DNA of 64,000 nt from Saururus chinensis (lineage: Eukaryota; Streptophyta; Magnoliopsida; Piperales; Saururaceae), in the NCBI GenBank assembly GCA_035235625.1, contig CP141140.1:62116581-62180580 (forward strand). Reading direction: 5' to 3'. Made by a program: the position numbers and the translations under genes. Under the pieces are notes generated by a model, which was not told where the DNA came from, did no database searches, and was given only the letters and a program-made list of their open reading frames with translations. Shown in pieces: positions 23,371 to 36,408 of this stretch; the first letter of the stretch is position 1; each line of letters opens with the position of its first letter.

Positions 23371-25881
23371 TATATCCTTGAGTGTTTTAGGGTATAGGCA
23401 CCGCTTGACCATTGGATGGCTCCGCCACTAGTTGATTTGATCATGAGAGCCTTCCACCTCTCCTATATCCTCGAGTGTTGCTCCACGCCCTCTGCCCCTT
23501 ATGTGCGCCATAATGCGAAATCGCCGTTGTTGGGTGATATCCATAGCCAATTTTGTTATCTTATGGCCAGTTGAGTGCTTCTTAGCCATCGTTTGACTTC
23601 CATTTATTCCACCATTGACTTCCAGTCGCACCGCCACTTGTTGGAATGACCCTTCTCCTACTACCCTTAGTGCGCCACAGTGGATTACGGATTTTACTGC
23701 ATAGATTTTTGTCACCCTTGTTACTCCCAGTGATTCCTAAACCTCGGGATAACAACTCTCATAACTAGGCAACACTTTTGGCCCCCAACCTTGCCGCCAT
23801 AGTCGTATGCTCACCATCAAATGTCATAGATTATAATGTAGGGGAGCTTTGAACTCGTAATTTTATGATAACATGCTTTAAATATTTAGAAACTTGCTAG
23901 GATTGTATAATTCAATACTTTGGATGCTAAGGGGCTGTTTGGGTGTTAAATTTTTTAGAAATAGAATTAGAATTTTTTAGAATTATTTCTAAAAATTTAC
24001 CACCGAATGTGAATTACGTTTGGTAATAGAATTTGTTAGAATAAATTTAGATGTCCCGTTAAACCAAATTTTAAAACTTTAAACTAATATAACTCTCTCT
24101 CCTGAACTCGAATATGCACGTTCTTGGTACCATTAAGCTTCTAAATTCAAGCTCTATTAAACAAGATCCCACAAGGGTAGGTAATTTTGAACTATTAAAG
24201 TGGGCCCTACCTATATGGCACATTTCTCGTGGCTTAAATTAATATTAGAGATAATCATTGAAAAATAATAGAATATGTAATTTTCAAAACTTTGGTTAGG
24301 AGACAGAATCGACTGAATTACCTCACCGATTCAGACTCGAAACGGCTTGAATTAACTTCAGGGCTGAATTTTTAATTCTATCTAGCTTCTACAAACAAAT
24401 AAGATTATAATAATTCAAGCCTGAATTGAGGTTGAATATATTGAATCTTACACAAATTCAATATACAAACAACCCTTAAATAATGATTCGATTGCATGAT
24501 GTGCATGTAAGCATGATTATATAGTATGTTTAAAAATGTATATGACATGCATGTGAGCTAAAAGTATGGTTGACATTTGTGGATTATATGTATGCTAGTG
24601 ATGGCTAGCGACTATGTTAGTAAGTTATATATGAAATTATGTGTATGTTATACGTATGTATGATGGACATATATATGTATGATGGCTAGACACCTCTGCG
24701 ATGGATATGTGTATGTGTGTGGGCGGATGTATGAGCGATGGACAGTAAGAGGTGACAGAGGTTTGGTATGGATTTGTTGTGAATTTGTAACTGTATGATG
24801 GAAGACGGGGGATGTAAGTTTGATGGACAAGGGTTTGTTTTGTTTGGAGTGTATATTGGGGGATTAACAAGTAAGCAGATTTAAAGTTCAGTGCCTGATA
24901 GGGGATTGCCAGACAGTAAGAATGTTGCATAATTGTACTAGCATAACATACATATTATGAAGTGAAAAATAAGCATAATAAGTAAGGTATATGTAAGAGA
25001 GTGATAATTAGGATTACCTCTGAGGAGATTAGTTTGATGTCATCTAAGTAAGATATTTTGGTCATAAGGTGGATGACAAAGTATGTAAGAATATGTAAAA
25101 AATTTGTGTACGGTGAGTTATGATTATGAGTTTGATAGGTTAAGTCAAGTCTACTGCCCTAATGAACTACGGTTTTGGAATGGGCTCAACTTTAGATTGA
25201 TCAGTGGAAGACAATAAGATTAAATATTTTATGGCATAATTGTACACACATAAATTACTTAATTCAAACTTAAATTGTAAAACAATCTAATATGATAGCA
25301 TTGTGAGTATGAGACCTAAGGGTTTCAATAGATTAAATTTTGTGTTTGAGCTAGCCGATAATGAATTGGCTGAGCATTTTTCATGTCTTGTCACGGTGTT
25401 TATCCTATGTGATGTTGTCTGTGTGTTTATGCCTAGACATTTGATGTTATATTTTGAGTGATTTATGTTTCAATTTTATCTATGTGTTGTATTAAACCTA
25501 GATGTTTGATGCTCTACTAAGAGTGCTATATATTTCTACACTTAGTCGGCATAGTATGATTATGCCAAAGAGTAGCACTATAAGATTCTAGCCCATTAGT
25601 GGAACTGTATGATTCCACCCTTAGTTGACACTGTATGGTCCTTAGTTGGCATTGTATGACCCCTAGAGTGTGGGCATTTGTACGCTTAGGTAAATAGTAT
25701 CAACAAAGTACTATTAACTGTTTGATCTCGCGTCCCATGAGCATAGGTGTGTCTTGCCTTTAGAAAAGTCTATAGCTTCTAATCATTCCCCGGTGGTTAA
25801 GTGATGCCCAAGTGGCATTCTTTTCCATTTTAACACTGAAGCTTATTAATTGTAATGAGCTTCAGTGGTCGATAGTATGTG
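23371..25881 (+). mobile_element. long LTR, family B, outer copy (first part)
   Basis: It matches the B copies at 32340-34190 and 42380-44216. It is cut on the left at the truncated Copia and on the right by the family A element A4. It continues at 40158 in mid-phrase (GATAGTATGTG, then TATATGACTA), as an uninterrupted relative at about 47680 shows. Confidence 0.7.
23931..24476. mobile_element. PIF/Harbinger (Tourist-like) MITE with empty-site proof
   Basis: It is 546 bp, starts GGGGCTGTTTGG and ends CAAACAACCCT (AGGGTTGTTTG from the other strand). It is flanked by the trinucleotide TAA at 23928-23930 and 24477-24479. The related B copy has the unoccupied site with a single TAA at 42985-42987 (GGATGTTAAATAATGATCC). 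TAA-type duplication and these ends fit the Tourist group. No transposase is encoded. Confidence 0.8.
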
Positions 25882-27440
25882 TCTAACATTTGGGAATTTT
25901 CTAAATTTTTGAAGTTGAACCTTCTTGTAAGAATAAATTACCCAATATTTGGAATTAGTGGCTAAATCCTTTATGGATGGAAATTAAACAGAAAGTGTAA
26001 CATCCCTGATTTTTCTGCAATTTTTCTTTAATTTTATGTTATTTTTACAATATTTCAACAATGTTCCTCCATTTTCTGTTTGAATTTTTGACAGAAAAAT
26101 TTAACGCTTTGGCGTGTCTGTATTTTTTAATTAATCCTGATATTCATAACTGTAAGAGTCGGGAATTGTGTTTAGTCGTAAGTCATGGGCCTCGACATAT
26201 CACAGAAATTTTTTGGTGCAAAAATAGGACGAGACGTAGGAGAACAGAAATGGTAAGAATGAAAGAAAAAAAAAAGAAAAAATAAATATAAAACAAAGTG
26301 GATTGGAAGTGGAGCGCCCAACCGCGAGGGAACAGTGGAAAGGACTATTCCCTTCCTTCTGTGAAGTCGGAGGCTGCACCACCTTTGGTCATCGACTTTC
26401 GCCCGCCCGGCCACGGCTTGGCAGTGCCGCCGCCGTCACACCGGCCTAGCCCCATAGGCCACTGTCGTCCCTCTCCTCCCTCTTTCCCGTTTCGACTCAA
26501 TGACCCCCTTTCGAGCTTTTTCTTCAGATCTGCTGTCTCCGCCTACTGCATGGCCTCCAGCTCGCTACCATAGCTCCGCCACGGCCATGACCACCTCCTG
26601 CCACTGCCGTCCTGGCCTCCCCAACCCTGCTTTGCCATCGTGATATAAAATTCCATTGCCCCCTATTTTCATTTTTCCACTGTGTGTTGTGGTCGCCGGT
26701 GGCTGACCACTGTGATCAACCTTTGGCCCTCCCTTAGTATAACGTCCGAGAAGTTTCTAAATTTTCGAAGTCAATCACGGGAAATTAGAGTGTTGGACCC
26801 CTTAATCTTCTCACCAGAATAACTTAATCATTAGTTGGAAGTGGTAGCTAAATCATATATGGATGGGAATTAGACAGAAAGAACTTTGAAATGCCACCAA
26901 TAATGCATGAATCAGAGTCCAGATGAGGGAGATATCACTCTTCAAAGTTGAACATATCGTATAGGGCCCGTTTACCCAATTTAAATGTGCGATTGGACCG
27001 TTTAAGTCATTTGGTGGGCCCAGTTAATAACAGTTCCGAAATCAATTTTTAAGGACCAGTTTTTTGTCCAAGCTCCTAGGGGGATTAGAAACCCTAACCC
27101 TAGTCCCCATGCTTATAAAAAGAATTAATTAGGGCTTTTTGAGGAGTTTTTTTTTGGATGGTGAAGGAAAAGAGGGAATTTTCAGACGAAACTCTGGCAA
27201 GGCTCCGACGGCGGTGGATCAACGTCAACTCGGCCACAGAGGTAGGATTTCTGGTTGTGATTATTATGAATTTTGTTAATTGATTTGTATGAAAATTATA
27301 GTAATTTCTATTCTGCAAATACTGTTCACGTACGTAAATGGTATTTTGAATTTTCTGGTCGCCGGAACAGTGGTTGGACAAAGCCGTGTGGCAGCCCTAG
27401 CTCTGGCCGCGACAGCCCTAGCTTTGACCATGGTTTCCCT

Positions 27441-28985
27441 TGTAACGCCCCGACCCGGAAGCCGACCCGGAATGAGGGTTCAAACACGATGAAAACCAAA
27501 CCCAGAACTGGGTGCGGCGCACTCTGAGTACGAGAGTCTTCTTGTTCCTCTACGTGCTTCGGAACTTTAGTGTCCATTACGCGTAGGCTAGAACAAACCT
27601 AATTATATAACTAATTTGAATCGGGCCAACGTTACCTTGCCATTGGTTGCCTACGTACATATCGGATAACATCCTCGATGTTACTCTAATACGATCGGAT
27701 CCGTACATAGTTCTGCCTTCTGGCTACTTCATACATCAAACCATTCGAAAACACATACGTATACCCGAATATTTAATCGGGGTTATACGAAAACCCGTAA
27801 AACACTGGCAACACATATCTCGCTCTATCAAAGAGACGAGCACCACACGACTACTACAACATGTCTCACTCTATCCCAAAGCAAGACCAACACACTCACA
27901 TGTCTCGCTCCATCACTGAGCGGAGACCACATGCATCACACGTCTTGCTCTATCATTGAGCCAAGACCGAACACACACACAACACGTCTCTCTCTAACCT
28001 AGAGCGAGACGGCACACATCATGACATATAAGCATATCATATCATAATGTAAAGGATCATAGCATATAATGGCATAGCGTATCCCTTATCTAGCACATAC
28101 ATTCTATAATTAAAATAGGAGTTTAGAAATACTTACTCCCCTAATGTCTCGCGAGGTAGCGGTATTCAGGGCACTCATTTCTGGGCGTCCTCCCCTTTGA
28201 ATCTGGAGACAGCGAACGGAGCCTCCTCTAACCTCCGCACGTTCCTTACCTTACACTGAAAGACAACTGACCAACTGTCCCCTTTCTTTTCTGCGCCCGT
28301 AAGTGACGAACAAAATGTCCCTTTTCCCCGGGATGTTCTCCACACTGCATGGCCCTTCGGTGAAGGACAGATCCTTCCTACTTTGGGCGACAACCCACGA
28401 TGCAGCCCGTGATGGAGGACGGAGTCCCCCTTTCTCTCTGGGCCGCTGCTTTCTCTTCAGGCAGGAGGGTGGCGGATAGAGCCTCCTCTTGCCCAAGGCC
28501 ATTCCCCCTTCTAGGAATGCCAACTTGAGGGATGAAATATGTCATTGCGTAAATCACCCTCGAATTAGCTAGGAACGCCTTAAGAACAACTCGAATTGGA
28601 CTTAAAATGAGTGAGAAACGAAGCACAAAAGTTTCTGAATGTGGGAGAGAAATGGGAAAAAGTGGGAGAGAATTCTCTTTTTTTTTTCTGGATGTCGAGG
28701 ATGCTATTTATAGAAGAACTGGATAGATGTGAGGCTAACACGTATCAATCCTATCCGCTTCGTCAGCAATCCTATCCACTTGCGTCATCAATCCTATCTG
28801 CTTCGTCAGCAATCCAATCCGCTTACATCATCAATCATATCCGCTTCGTCAGCAATCCTATCTGCTTGCGTCATCAATCCTATCCACTTTGTCGTCAGTC
28901 TTATGCACTGCATCGTCGATCCTATCCAGAATGATATTACTTTATTCAAATAATATCCTGCATAACCGAAAAATGGGTCGTTACA
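27441..28985 (-). mobile_element. solo LTR, family D copy 1 (D1), nested in A2
   Basis: The + strand reads from TGTAACGCCCCGACC to GGGTCGTTACA, 1545 bp, between perfect TCCCT duplications (27436-27440, 28986-28990). Excision restores the A2 phrase. A good TATA box (CTATAAATAG, minus strand, 28704-28713) lies about 280 bp from the minus-strand start, so I read the LTR as minus. Short tandem repeats with GCAATCCTATCCGCTT and GTCTCGCTCTATCA cores occur at 28741-28925 and 27810-28010. Perfect duplication makes it one of the youngest insertions here. Confidence 0.85.
28704..28713 (-). promoter_or_regulatory. TATA box of D1
   Basis: CTATAAATAG on the minus strand, conserved at 59844-59853 in D2. 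Confidence 0.5.
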
Positions 28986-31900
28986 TCCCTGGCTCCGGTG
29001 GCCTTAGCGGAGGCAGATTCGCCTACTGCTGCACATGCTCTCGATCGTTAAAAGAAAAGGGAAAGAAATCGGCAGCCACACCCCCCTTGGGCACGCCAGC
29101 CATGGCCATGCTGGCCTTGGCCGCGGTAACCCAGGCCACACTAGCTTTGGTGGCGCCGGCCTAGACAGCACCGGTTGTGGCCACGACGGCGGCTTCTGCC
29201 ACTGCGTGCAGTAAAAAAAAGGATAAAAAGGGCTGACTTTGGTCTTGGGCGGCGGCAGGGGCCAGGCCCATTGGAATCGCTGCCTGGTGGCGATCCAATG
29301 GACCCTAGCATGCCGCCCAGCCATGGCAGAAAATGGCAGTGCCACCAAAGGTGAATACAGCTCTGGTCGGACGCAGGGAAGATGACCCGCAACCGTCGAC
29401 CCAAACTGACCCGGTTTGGGTCGGTTTAAAAAAAATAGAGAGAAAAGTGGGATTGAACCAGGTCTGGTTCAAGGGGGTAAAATGTCAAAAAATTTATAAA
29501 AAAATACTCATGGACCTAGAGAGGTTTGGGATTATTTTGACAGAGTTTTCTCTTGGGAAAAAATCTCAGAGACTGTGAAATAACCTTTTTACCCTTATTA
29601 GTTAATTATCATATAATATTAACTTACCCGAGTTCGAGGCTTTGGTTCAGGGGCCTATGAGTGGATCTAAAAATTATAGAAATTCTCAATGATGGTTTAA
29701 TGGGTAACATAATTTTAGGCTAAACCTTTTGGTGAAGAAAAATCCCAGTGAGTGGGTAATTGACCATCTTGCCTCTAGGGTTAATTGTAAACCGTTGAGT
29801 CAACTTGTGTCAGTTTAAGGGGTTCCCAACCCCGTCACATGGCAGGAGAATTACACAGAGTCCATGAAGTCAAGTAGTATGCTTAAGTTCAATTTTGGAC
29901 ATGTCAGATCTCATTAAGGCTTTAAACTAAATGACAAAAATACCCCTATGCAAACCGGCCCGCATTTGCGTAGATGTTGTTAACGGGGTAATGTGATACT
30001 GAAACCTTTTGAGAGGTTAAATACTTACCCAAGTGTAGAGAGGATTGTATCCAATGTTGGATAATTACTCTAATGCCCTTAGGTGCATTACGACCAGTTT
30101 TATAAAGAGTTAATAAGTTAACCCATGAAGGGTTAGGGCACGTAAGCTCGAGTAATTATAATATTATTATTAATTTTGATTATTGATATTATGATCTGCT
30201 TGGACCTTTGTGGTCGTAATGTTTATGTTGTTCCTTGTTTCAATTTTTGATATTGTTGTTGTGATAGTAACTTATCACTAGTTGAAAATTATTGAAAGAA
30301 TAATTGTTTGGGGTTTGATAGCTTTGGATTAGGCAAGAACACTTAGTCAAGATAAAGTCTAAAATACCTCAGAGGGGTTTGGGACTAGTTCATATAGTGA
30401 ACAAAGCCTTTGACCTGAAGATTTGCCTTGGTTGATGAACCGATGACATGTCTCGAGTTGTAAACCTTAGTCTATAAGGGACTAATAGGGTTTGGGATAG
30501 TTATTCATAATCCTGACTTATAGATGAACAAGATAGGGTTCAGAATGGTTTCCTAAGTTTTAGCTCTATTGAGGAGCCGCTGATTTGACCGTGTAGTTGC
30601 ACCTCCCCATTAGAGGGAGTTCCATGTGAGCCGAGCTCACACTGGTCTATTGAGGATCACTTAGTGTACACACGTTTAGGGTTACTGACATCCTGTTTGG
30701 TTGGTGTCTCTGACCACTTCTGTTCAGGTGCAGTTGTGGGCCATGCCCTTCCACTCCGATCAGGTCCTTATGGGTTAGGTTGGGAGATGACACTTCCTGG
30801 TGGATTCCAAGGGCTTGGTGGATTCCAGGGTGTTTCATTGTCATTTGTCACTTAATTTGACATCTGATGAGTTTGTCTATCATTGGGATTAGACGGGGAT
30901 ATTAATTATCGAATAATGGTTCGAGAGATAATTAATAACATTGTTTGATATTGCTTGTTTAATTAGAACAAGTGGAACGATTAAAGGACTTGCATAAAAT
31001 GTAGGTTGCTTAAAAATACTTAAGCATTGCATGCGTGATGCTATACTTCTTAGTATCAGAACTACGTCTGGATCCGATCTTGTTGGAAACATTGGAGATG
31101 TTGTCTGACGAGTACATAGGCAACTAACATCGGGTGATATTGGCCCGATCCGAAAAATATTAATAAAACCTTTTGTCATTTGGAAGCTCTTCTCCTGAAG
31201 GCAGAGATGCTCCATTGTGGTTGTGGTCGTTGTTTGGTTTGCTTTGTTGCAGATTCTCCATGCGACGACAAGTGAGACTAAGGCAGGCGAGCACAAGAGG
31301 TTTCTGCATTTCTGCAACTCTAGTGCGTAAGTGTACCTTAAGCGTGAGAATCAACTTATTATTTACTTTCAGACGGGTGACAGACTTGTACTTAGATGGA
31401 TGAGCTAGTCTTTATGAATTTTCAGACGTTAAATAATATCATATGATTTGATATTCATATTTGTGAACCCCAGTTATCATGACCTAGATATTTAATCAAA
31501 GGGTTTGTTTTGTATTTAAAGAAAAAAAATTTTTCGCTACTTACCATTTGTGCTATTTAAAAATACTTTCAAAAATCTGGGTCATGATAGTCAGCCCGCT
31601 GACAGCAAGGCTGCCACCGCCTTCTTTAGCTCTCTGCCCTACTCCGATTGGGACCAAAAAAAATTCCCTTTTTCTTATGGCCTGTGGCCTACTACAGACA
31701 AGAGATGAGAAGGCCGCCCCTAGCTGGACTGCAGGCCTGAATCGGTCTTTCTTCTCTGATACCCTCCTCTACCCAATTTTGATCTGGTCAAAACAACTTA
31801 TGTAATTTTTGTCATTATTTTCACTGCCGGCTGCCACCTACTGATCGGCCTCCGGATTGCCACCTTGAACCGACGACGGCAAGGTGCCGAGGCCTCCCTT

Positions 31901-34900
31901 GCCCCAATCTATCCCGGTTTTTGGTTTATCAAAGGGGAAGTAATATTATCAGCGATTAGACTCAGCCCATCAAAGGCTCAATCGATGTTGTGCCCATATC
32001 CTCCACTGTAAGCCGGGCTTGATGCATGACCATTTGTACAATGATTTGGTTGTGGGTAGTGTTTAGAAATGCCACCGCCTTTGTCGGCCACTTTCTTTGA
32101 TGCTTAATGATCTCAAGTTCGTTTAGGGGATCGCTGCTTGCAAAACTCATCCCTTCCGTGACTGACCACCCTAACCCCTTAAAAGACCACATTTGTTTTA
32201 CGGTTTGGCCATGACAGCACATGCTTATGCTATTTGACAGCCAATCCCACCTAGGAGTGGTTGGATCCGGCTTCCACTAGCATGAGATGCTTCGGGACGC
32301 ATCGACAACCTATCCTCCCCTAGGGTTTTCCTTTTATCGCGCACGCTTGTGTCACATGTGCAATTTAGGCTACGGGCACCGCCTTTGTGGTGTATGATGA
32401 TTGAATGACGCTACCACTAGGCAATATGGCCATTAAATCCCTCCTCTATCTCCCTTATGTCCGTGCATACGCAACCAAGTCCTCCACCATGTTGTGTCGC
32501 TCTTGCCATCCCTAGTGGCATGACCTTGTGTCTGGCCTCCCTAGTGCGCCAAGTCTTATGCTTGGAGTGAAATTGGTCTAACCTTATCGAGATTAATTCC
32601 AACATCTATGTAAATCCTTGGGACAACAACTCTCTTAGTCCGATACTTTTGGCCGCCTATTCTACCATCGACACCACCACCGTCATTTGCTTGCCATCAA
32701 ACTCACGTGAATTACAAGGTAGTGGACCTTGAACTCGTAATTTTATTAAAGCATGCTTTGATTGTGTAGTGGCATGCTATGAGCTTATAACTCAATGTTT
32801 TGCATGATAAATGCTGATTAAATGAGCATGTTTTAGGTATGTGAATTGTGCATATGTTAGTGACGACTAAGGCTATGGTAGTAAGTTATTAGGAATTATG
32901 TATATGTGATCGGAGTGTGTGATAGATCTTCGTTAATGGGCTGGTGGACTATGGTCGATGGGCACGATTATGGGTGTTTGATTGTATGTTTGTCGAAGGG
33001 GTATTTCAAGGATTATGATGTAAAAATTACAACGGTATGCCAGACAAGGAAAGACTTATGAATGACGGCCGAAGGTTGGATATTATGAGGTTGGAGGATT
33101 AGTTCGGATTGAGTTGGAGGGTATGATGGAGCTACAAGTAAGAGACTTAGGGGATGCAAGAATTTTGAAGACTTAAGATTCATAGCGCTTTTGGGGGCCT
33201 ATGAGTTAGTAAGAGATAATAACATAATTGTACATGCATAATGTACGTAATAAGAATTGTAATGAAAGAATAATGAGTAAGGAATTAGTAAGGGTTTGAT
33301 GATAGGACTTTGGTTCAGAGGATTCCATTTGAGGAGTTCGAGTAAGACATTTTGGTTTTAAGGCGGACGGTGCAAGATGTAAGGCTGTAAGTATATAATT
33401 GTAAGCGTACGTTGACATGGAATACGAGTTTGACAAGAAAGGTTATGCTGAGATCTGTAAGACTATAAGGGTAAGAGTGAGTTCTAAGTAGGATTGGATG
33501 AGTTAAGTTGAAGTACGTTACCCTTGTGGACTAAGGCTACAAAACTGGCATGGTTCTAGCTTGGTTGGCTAAAGAATGTAAGATAGAAGTAGTTCCAAAC
33601 AGAATTATGCATGCATAAGTTACCTAATACGAACTTGAATGGTAAGTAACCCTAATTTGATAACGTTGTGAGTTGAGACTGAGGGTTTTGACAAATTAAG
33701 TTCCGTGTGTGAGCCAGTCGATAAGTAATCGATTGAGCATCCTTCCTAGTCTAGCCATGGTGTTATCCTGTGGGATTGGTCTTGGTGATGTATTTTGGCC
33801 TAGAAGTTTGATGCTTTGTTGAGAGCACTGTAAGTTTCCGCCCTTCATGGGCTCTGTATGTTTTTTGCCTACAAATGGCAATGAATGTTCTGCCCAAGAG
33901 TGGCACAGTAAGATTCTTACCCAAGAGTGGCACCATATGTTTTCTGCTCTTAGTTGGCATTGTATGGCCCCAGAGAGTAGGCATTTGTGCACTCAGGTAA
34001 GTAGTCATGGATCTGCTTTTACTTGTTTGATCTTGTGCCCCATGAGCATAGGTGTGCCTTGCCTCCAAAAAAGTCCATGGCGTCTAGTTACTCTCTGGAG
34101 GTTAAGGTGATGCCACAGTGGCATTCTTTTCTTTTTTGACGTTGGAGCTTATTAATTATAATGAGCTTCAGTTTTCGATAGTATGTGCATGACAGTAAGA
34201 GTAAGTTATATGTTTTGGATTCTGAGTAAGTTGTACATGTAAGAATCAAATCAAGTGTAAGTGTAAGCTTCTATGGAAAACGGTAAGAGTAAGTTCGTAC
34301 GAGTCTGTGTAAGTCATATGAGAAAGTGTATAGTTGTACAAGTAAGTTAGTAAGACTCTGATTCAGAGCGTAAGTGTGAGTGTAAGTGTAAGAGTATAGT
34401 ACAAGAGTAAGTGTAAGTTCAGCTAGTATGATCGTATGTGTGTAACACTTTATTTATGTTTCATATTTTCTTACTTCATGTGTGGTTGCATGTATGCATC
34501 TATGTATGAACTTACGAAGTTTATTAATTTGTTTCCCCTACTAGGTATTTTCCTACTGAGTATAAAAATACTCACTTACCCTATCTTTTAGCCCCTTCGT
34601 CTAGAGGCTTTTGCAAGTCGATCGATAGCTTTTTGGATTAGATTATTCCCCGTGGTAGACTGTTTTTACTCGACCTTGAGTATAACAAACTTGTGTGAAG
34701 CTATGGGGATTTTTGTGCTACAATCTCATGTATTGATTAAGGTGAGCGTTAAATATATTATTCTTCTAGACCTGTGCATATATTTATAAATAATTACACA
34801 GATTGTTGAAGAACTTGTACTCAGAAAGGCCTGGGATGTGTTTATTTTTAAAGACCATGGCTATGGCGGGTTTTATTTTTATATTTTCATTTCGGGTCAC

Positions 34901-35296
34901 GCCTAAGAATGTTAGTTTTGTTGTATGATGAATTAAGTTATGAAAATTGTTTTCAGACGTAAATTTTGTTGGTTCTTTTGATTTACATATGTATTTCACA
35001 ATAAAATATTTATAAAATTTTTAATTAAATATAAGAAAAAACCTCGGGCGTGAGAGAAAGAGTTTTGAAATGCCACTAAGAATGCACATATTGGAGTTCG
35101 GATAAGAGAAATACGCTTGCTCGAAGTGAAACATATCGCGTAGGGCTTGTTTACCAGAATTGGATGTGCAAATTGGCCATTTAAGTCTCTCTATGGACCC
35201 AGTTAATAAAAATGATGGAAATTAATTTAAGAGGCCCAATTAAGTTGCCCATTAGAGGTTTAGAAGCACAAAACTCTTGGGGGATTAGGAACCTTA

Positions 35297-36408
35297 ATCT
35301 ATGATTAGGACAATAAAACCTATACCCTTTGGATTTTTCAAGGTAATCAATAAAGTAACCACTAATTGTCCTTGAATCCAATTTCTTTTCATGTGGGTTA
35401 TAAATTCTCACTTCTGCTGGACAACCCCAAACATGTAGGTGTCTTAAACTGGGTTTCCTTCCAATCCACAACTTGAAAGGAGTTTTTTGGAACTGCCTTA
35501 CTAGGAACCCTATTTAACAAATAAATAACAGTTTTAAGTGCATACATCCACATAGATGAGGGTAAAGTGGAATTACTTATCATACTTCTAACCATATTCA
35601 TAAGAGTACGATTTCGCCTTTCAGCCACACCATTCTGCTAAGGCATTCCAGGCATAGTATATTGAGCACATATGCCTTTGCTTTCAAGAAGTTTAGCAAA
35701 TGGACCTGAGTGTTGTCTTGCTTCATCATATCTTCCAAAGTATTCACCACCTCTATCAGACCTTATGATTTTCACCTTTTTGTCTAATTGTCTTTCAACC
35801 TCAGTAATGTATACCTCAACGACATTCACTACTTGAGATTTATTATTTAACAAATAGACATAACCATAACGTGAAAAATTATCTATAAAGGTAATAAAGT
35901 ACTTTTCTCCACTAAAGGAGGGAACATTAAAAAGTTTTACAAATATCTGTATGGACTATCTCAAGAGGCTCCTTACTCCTTGAGGCACCCTTCTTTGTGT
36001 GTTTGGTTTGTTTTCCTTTAATACGATCCACACACACCAAGATTAGTAAAATCAAGATTATGAAGAATCCCATCTTTTACTAATCTTTCTATTCTTTCTC
36101 GGGAAATGTGTTGCAATCTTCTATGCCACAAGTTTGAGGAATTTTCATCAATAAAGCAACATTTAATACCAACATAAGTATGCAGGGAAAGCAGTGAAGC
36201 AGAAAAATAATCATCAAGATTAAATTTATATAAGCCATCACATAAAATATCAGAACCAACACATGAAGCATTCTAAAATAGGCTAAAACACCTATTCCCA
36301 AATTTAAATGTGTATCCATCAACATCAAGTCTTGATAATGAAACTAGATTTCTAGAAACTAAAGGAATGTAAAGAGTTTCAAATAAATCTAAGTAATGTC
36401 CACTATCT
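35297..36408 (-). pseudogene. Copia GAG-pre-integrase and integrase fragment
   Basis: Minus-strand frames give, in order, a protease-side phrase (FETLYIPLVSRNLVSLSRLD), a pre-integrase His-His motif (LWHRRLQHIS), integrase core phrases (VKIIRSDRGGEYFG, NGVAERRNRTLMNMVRSMI) and an integrase C-terminal phrase (LHVWGCPAEVRIYNP). Several frameshifts and stops occur. The fragment has no LTR and is flanked by the same 10 bp, AGGAACCTTA, at 35287-35296 and 36409-36418. The family A sequence reads on across the gap, so the piece was inserted as a fragment. Confidence 0.85.

Larger units (their letters stand above)
26738..31589 (+). mobile_element. solo LTR, family A copy 2 (A2), nested in B
   Basis: It starts TATAACGTCCGAG and ends GGGTCATGATA. 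Both termini are one transition away from TG and CA. It aligns with A3 over its whole length on the opposite strand. Flanking pentamers CTTAG and GTCAG match at three of five positions, as expected of an old insertion. The TATA box is at 27114-27120. It is split by D1 (27441-28985), and its own length is about 3.3 kb. Confidence 0.8.
25996..35055 (+). mobile_element. solo LTR, family B (nested in A4)
   Basis: It starts TGTAACATCCCTG and ends CCTCGGGCGTGAGA, a probable one-base change from GTGACA. It is flanked by perfect GAAAG duplications (25991-25995, 35056-35060), and A4 reads through once it is removed. A TATAAAA motif lies at 26287-26293. Its own length is about 4.2 kb after subtracting the inserted A2. 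A stretch at about 34190-34440 is rich in the degenerate words GTAAGAGTAAG and GTAAGTGTAAG. Confidence 0.8.

Noticed and set aside
28175-28626. Minus-strand frames with a counterpart at 59317-59881
   Set aside because: Their similarity is explained by D1 and D2 being copies of one LTR. The frames shift between copies, so no protein is conserved.
34190-34440. Spaced GTAAG words as a CRISPR-like or regulatory array
   Set aside because: The units are short and degenerate, lack distinct spacers, and recur in every family B copy as part of the LTR.
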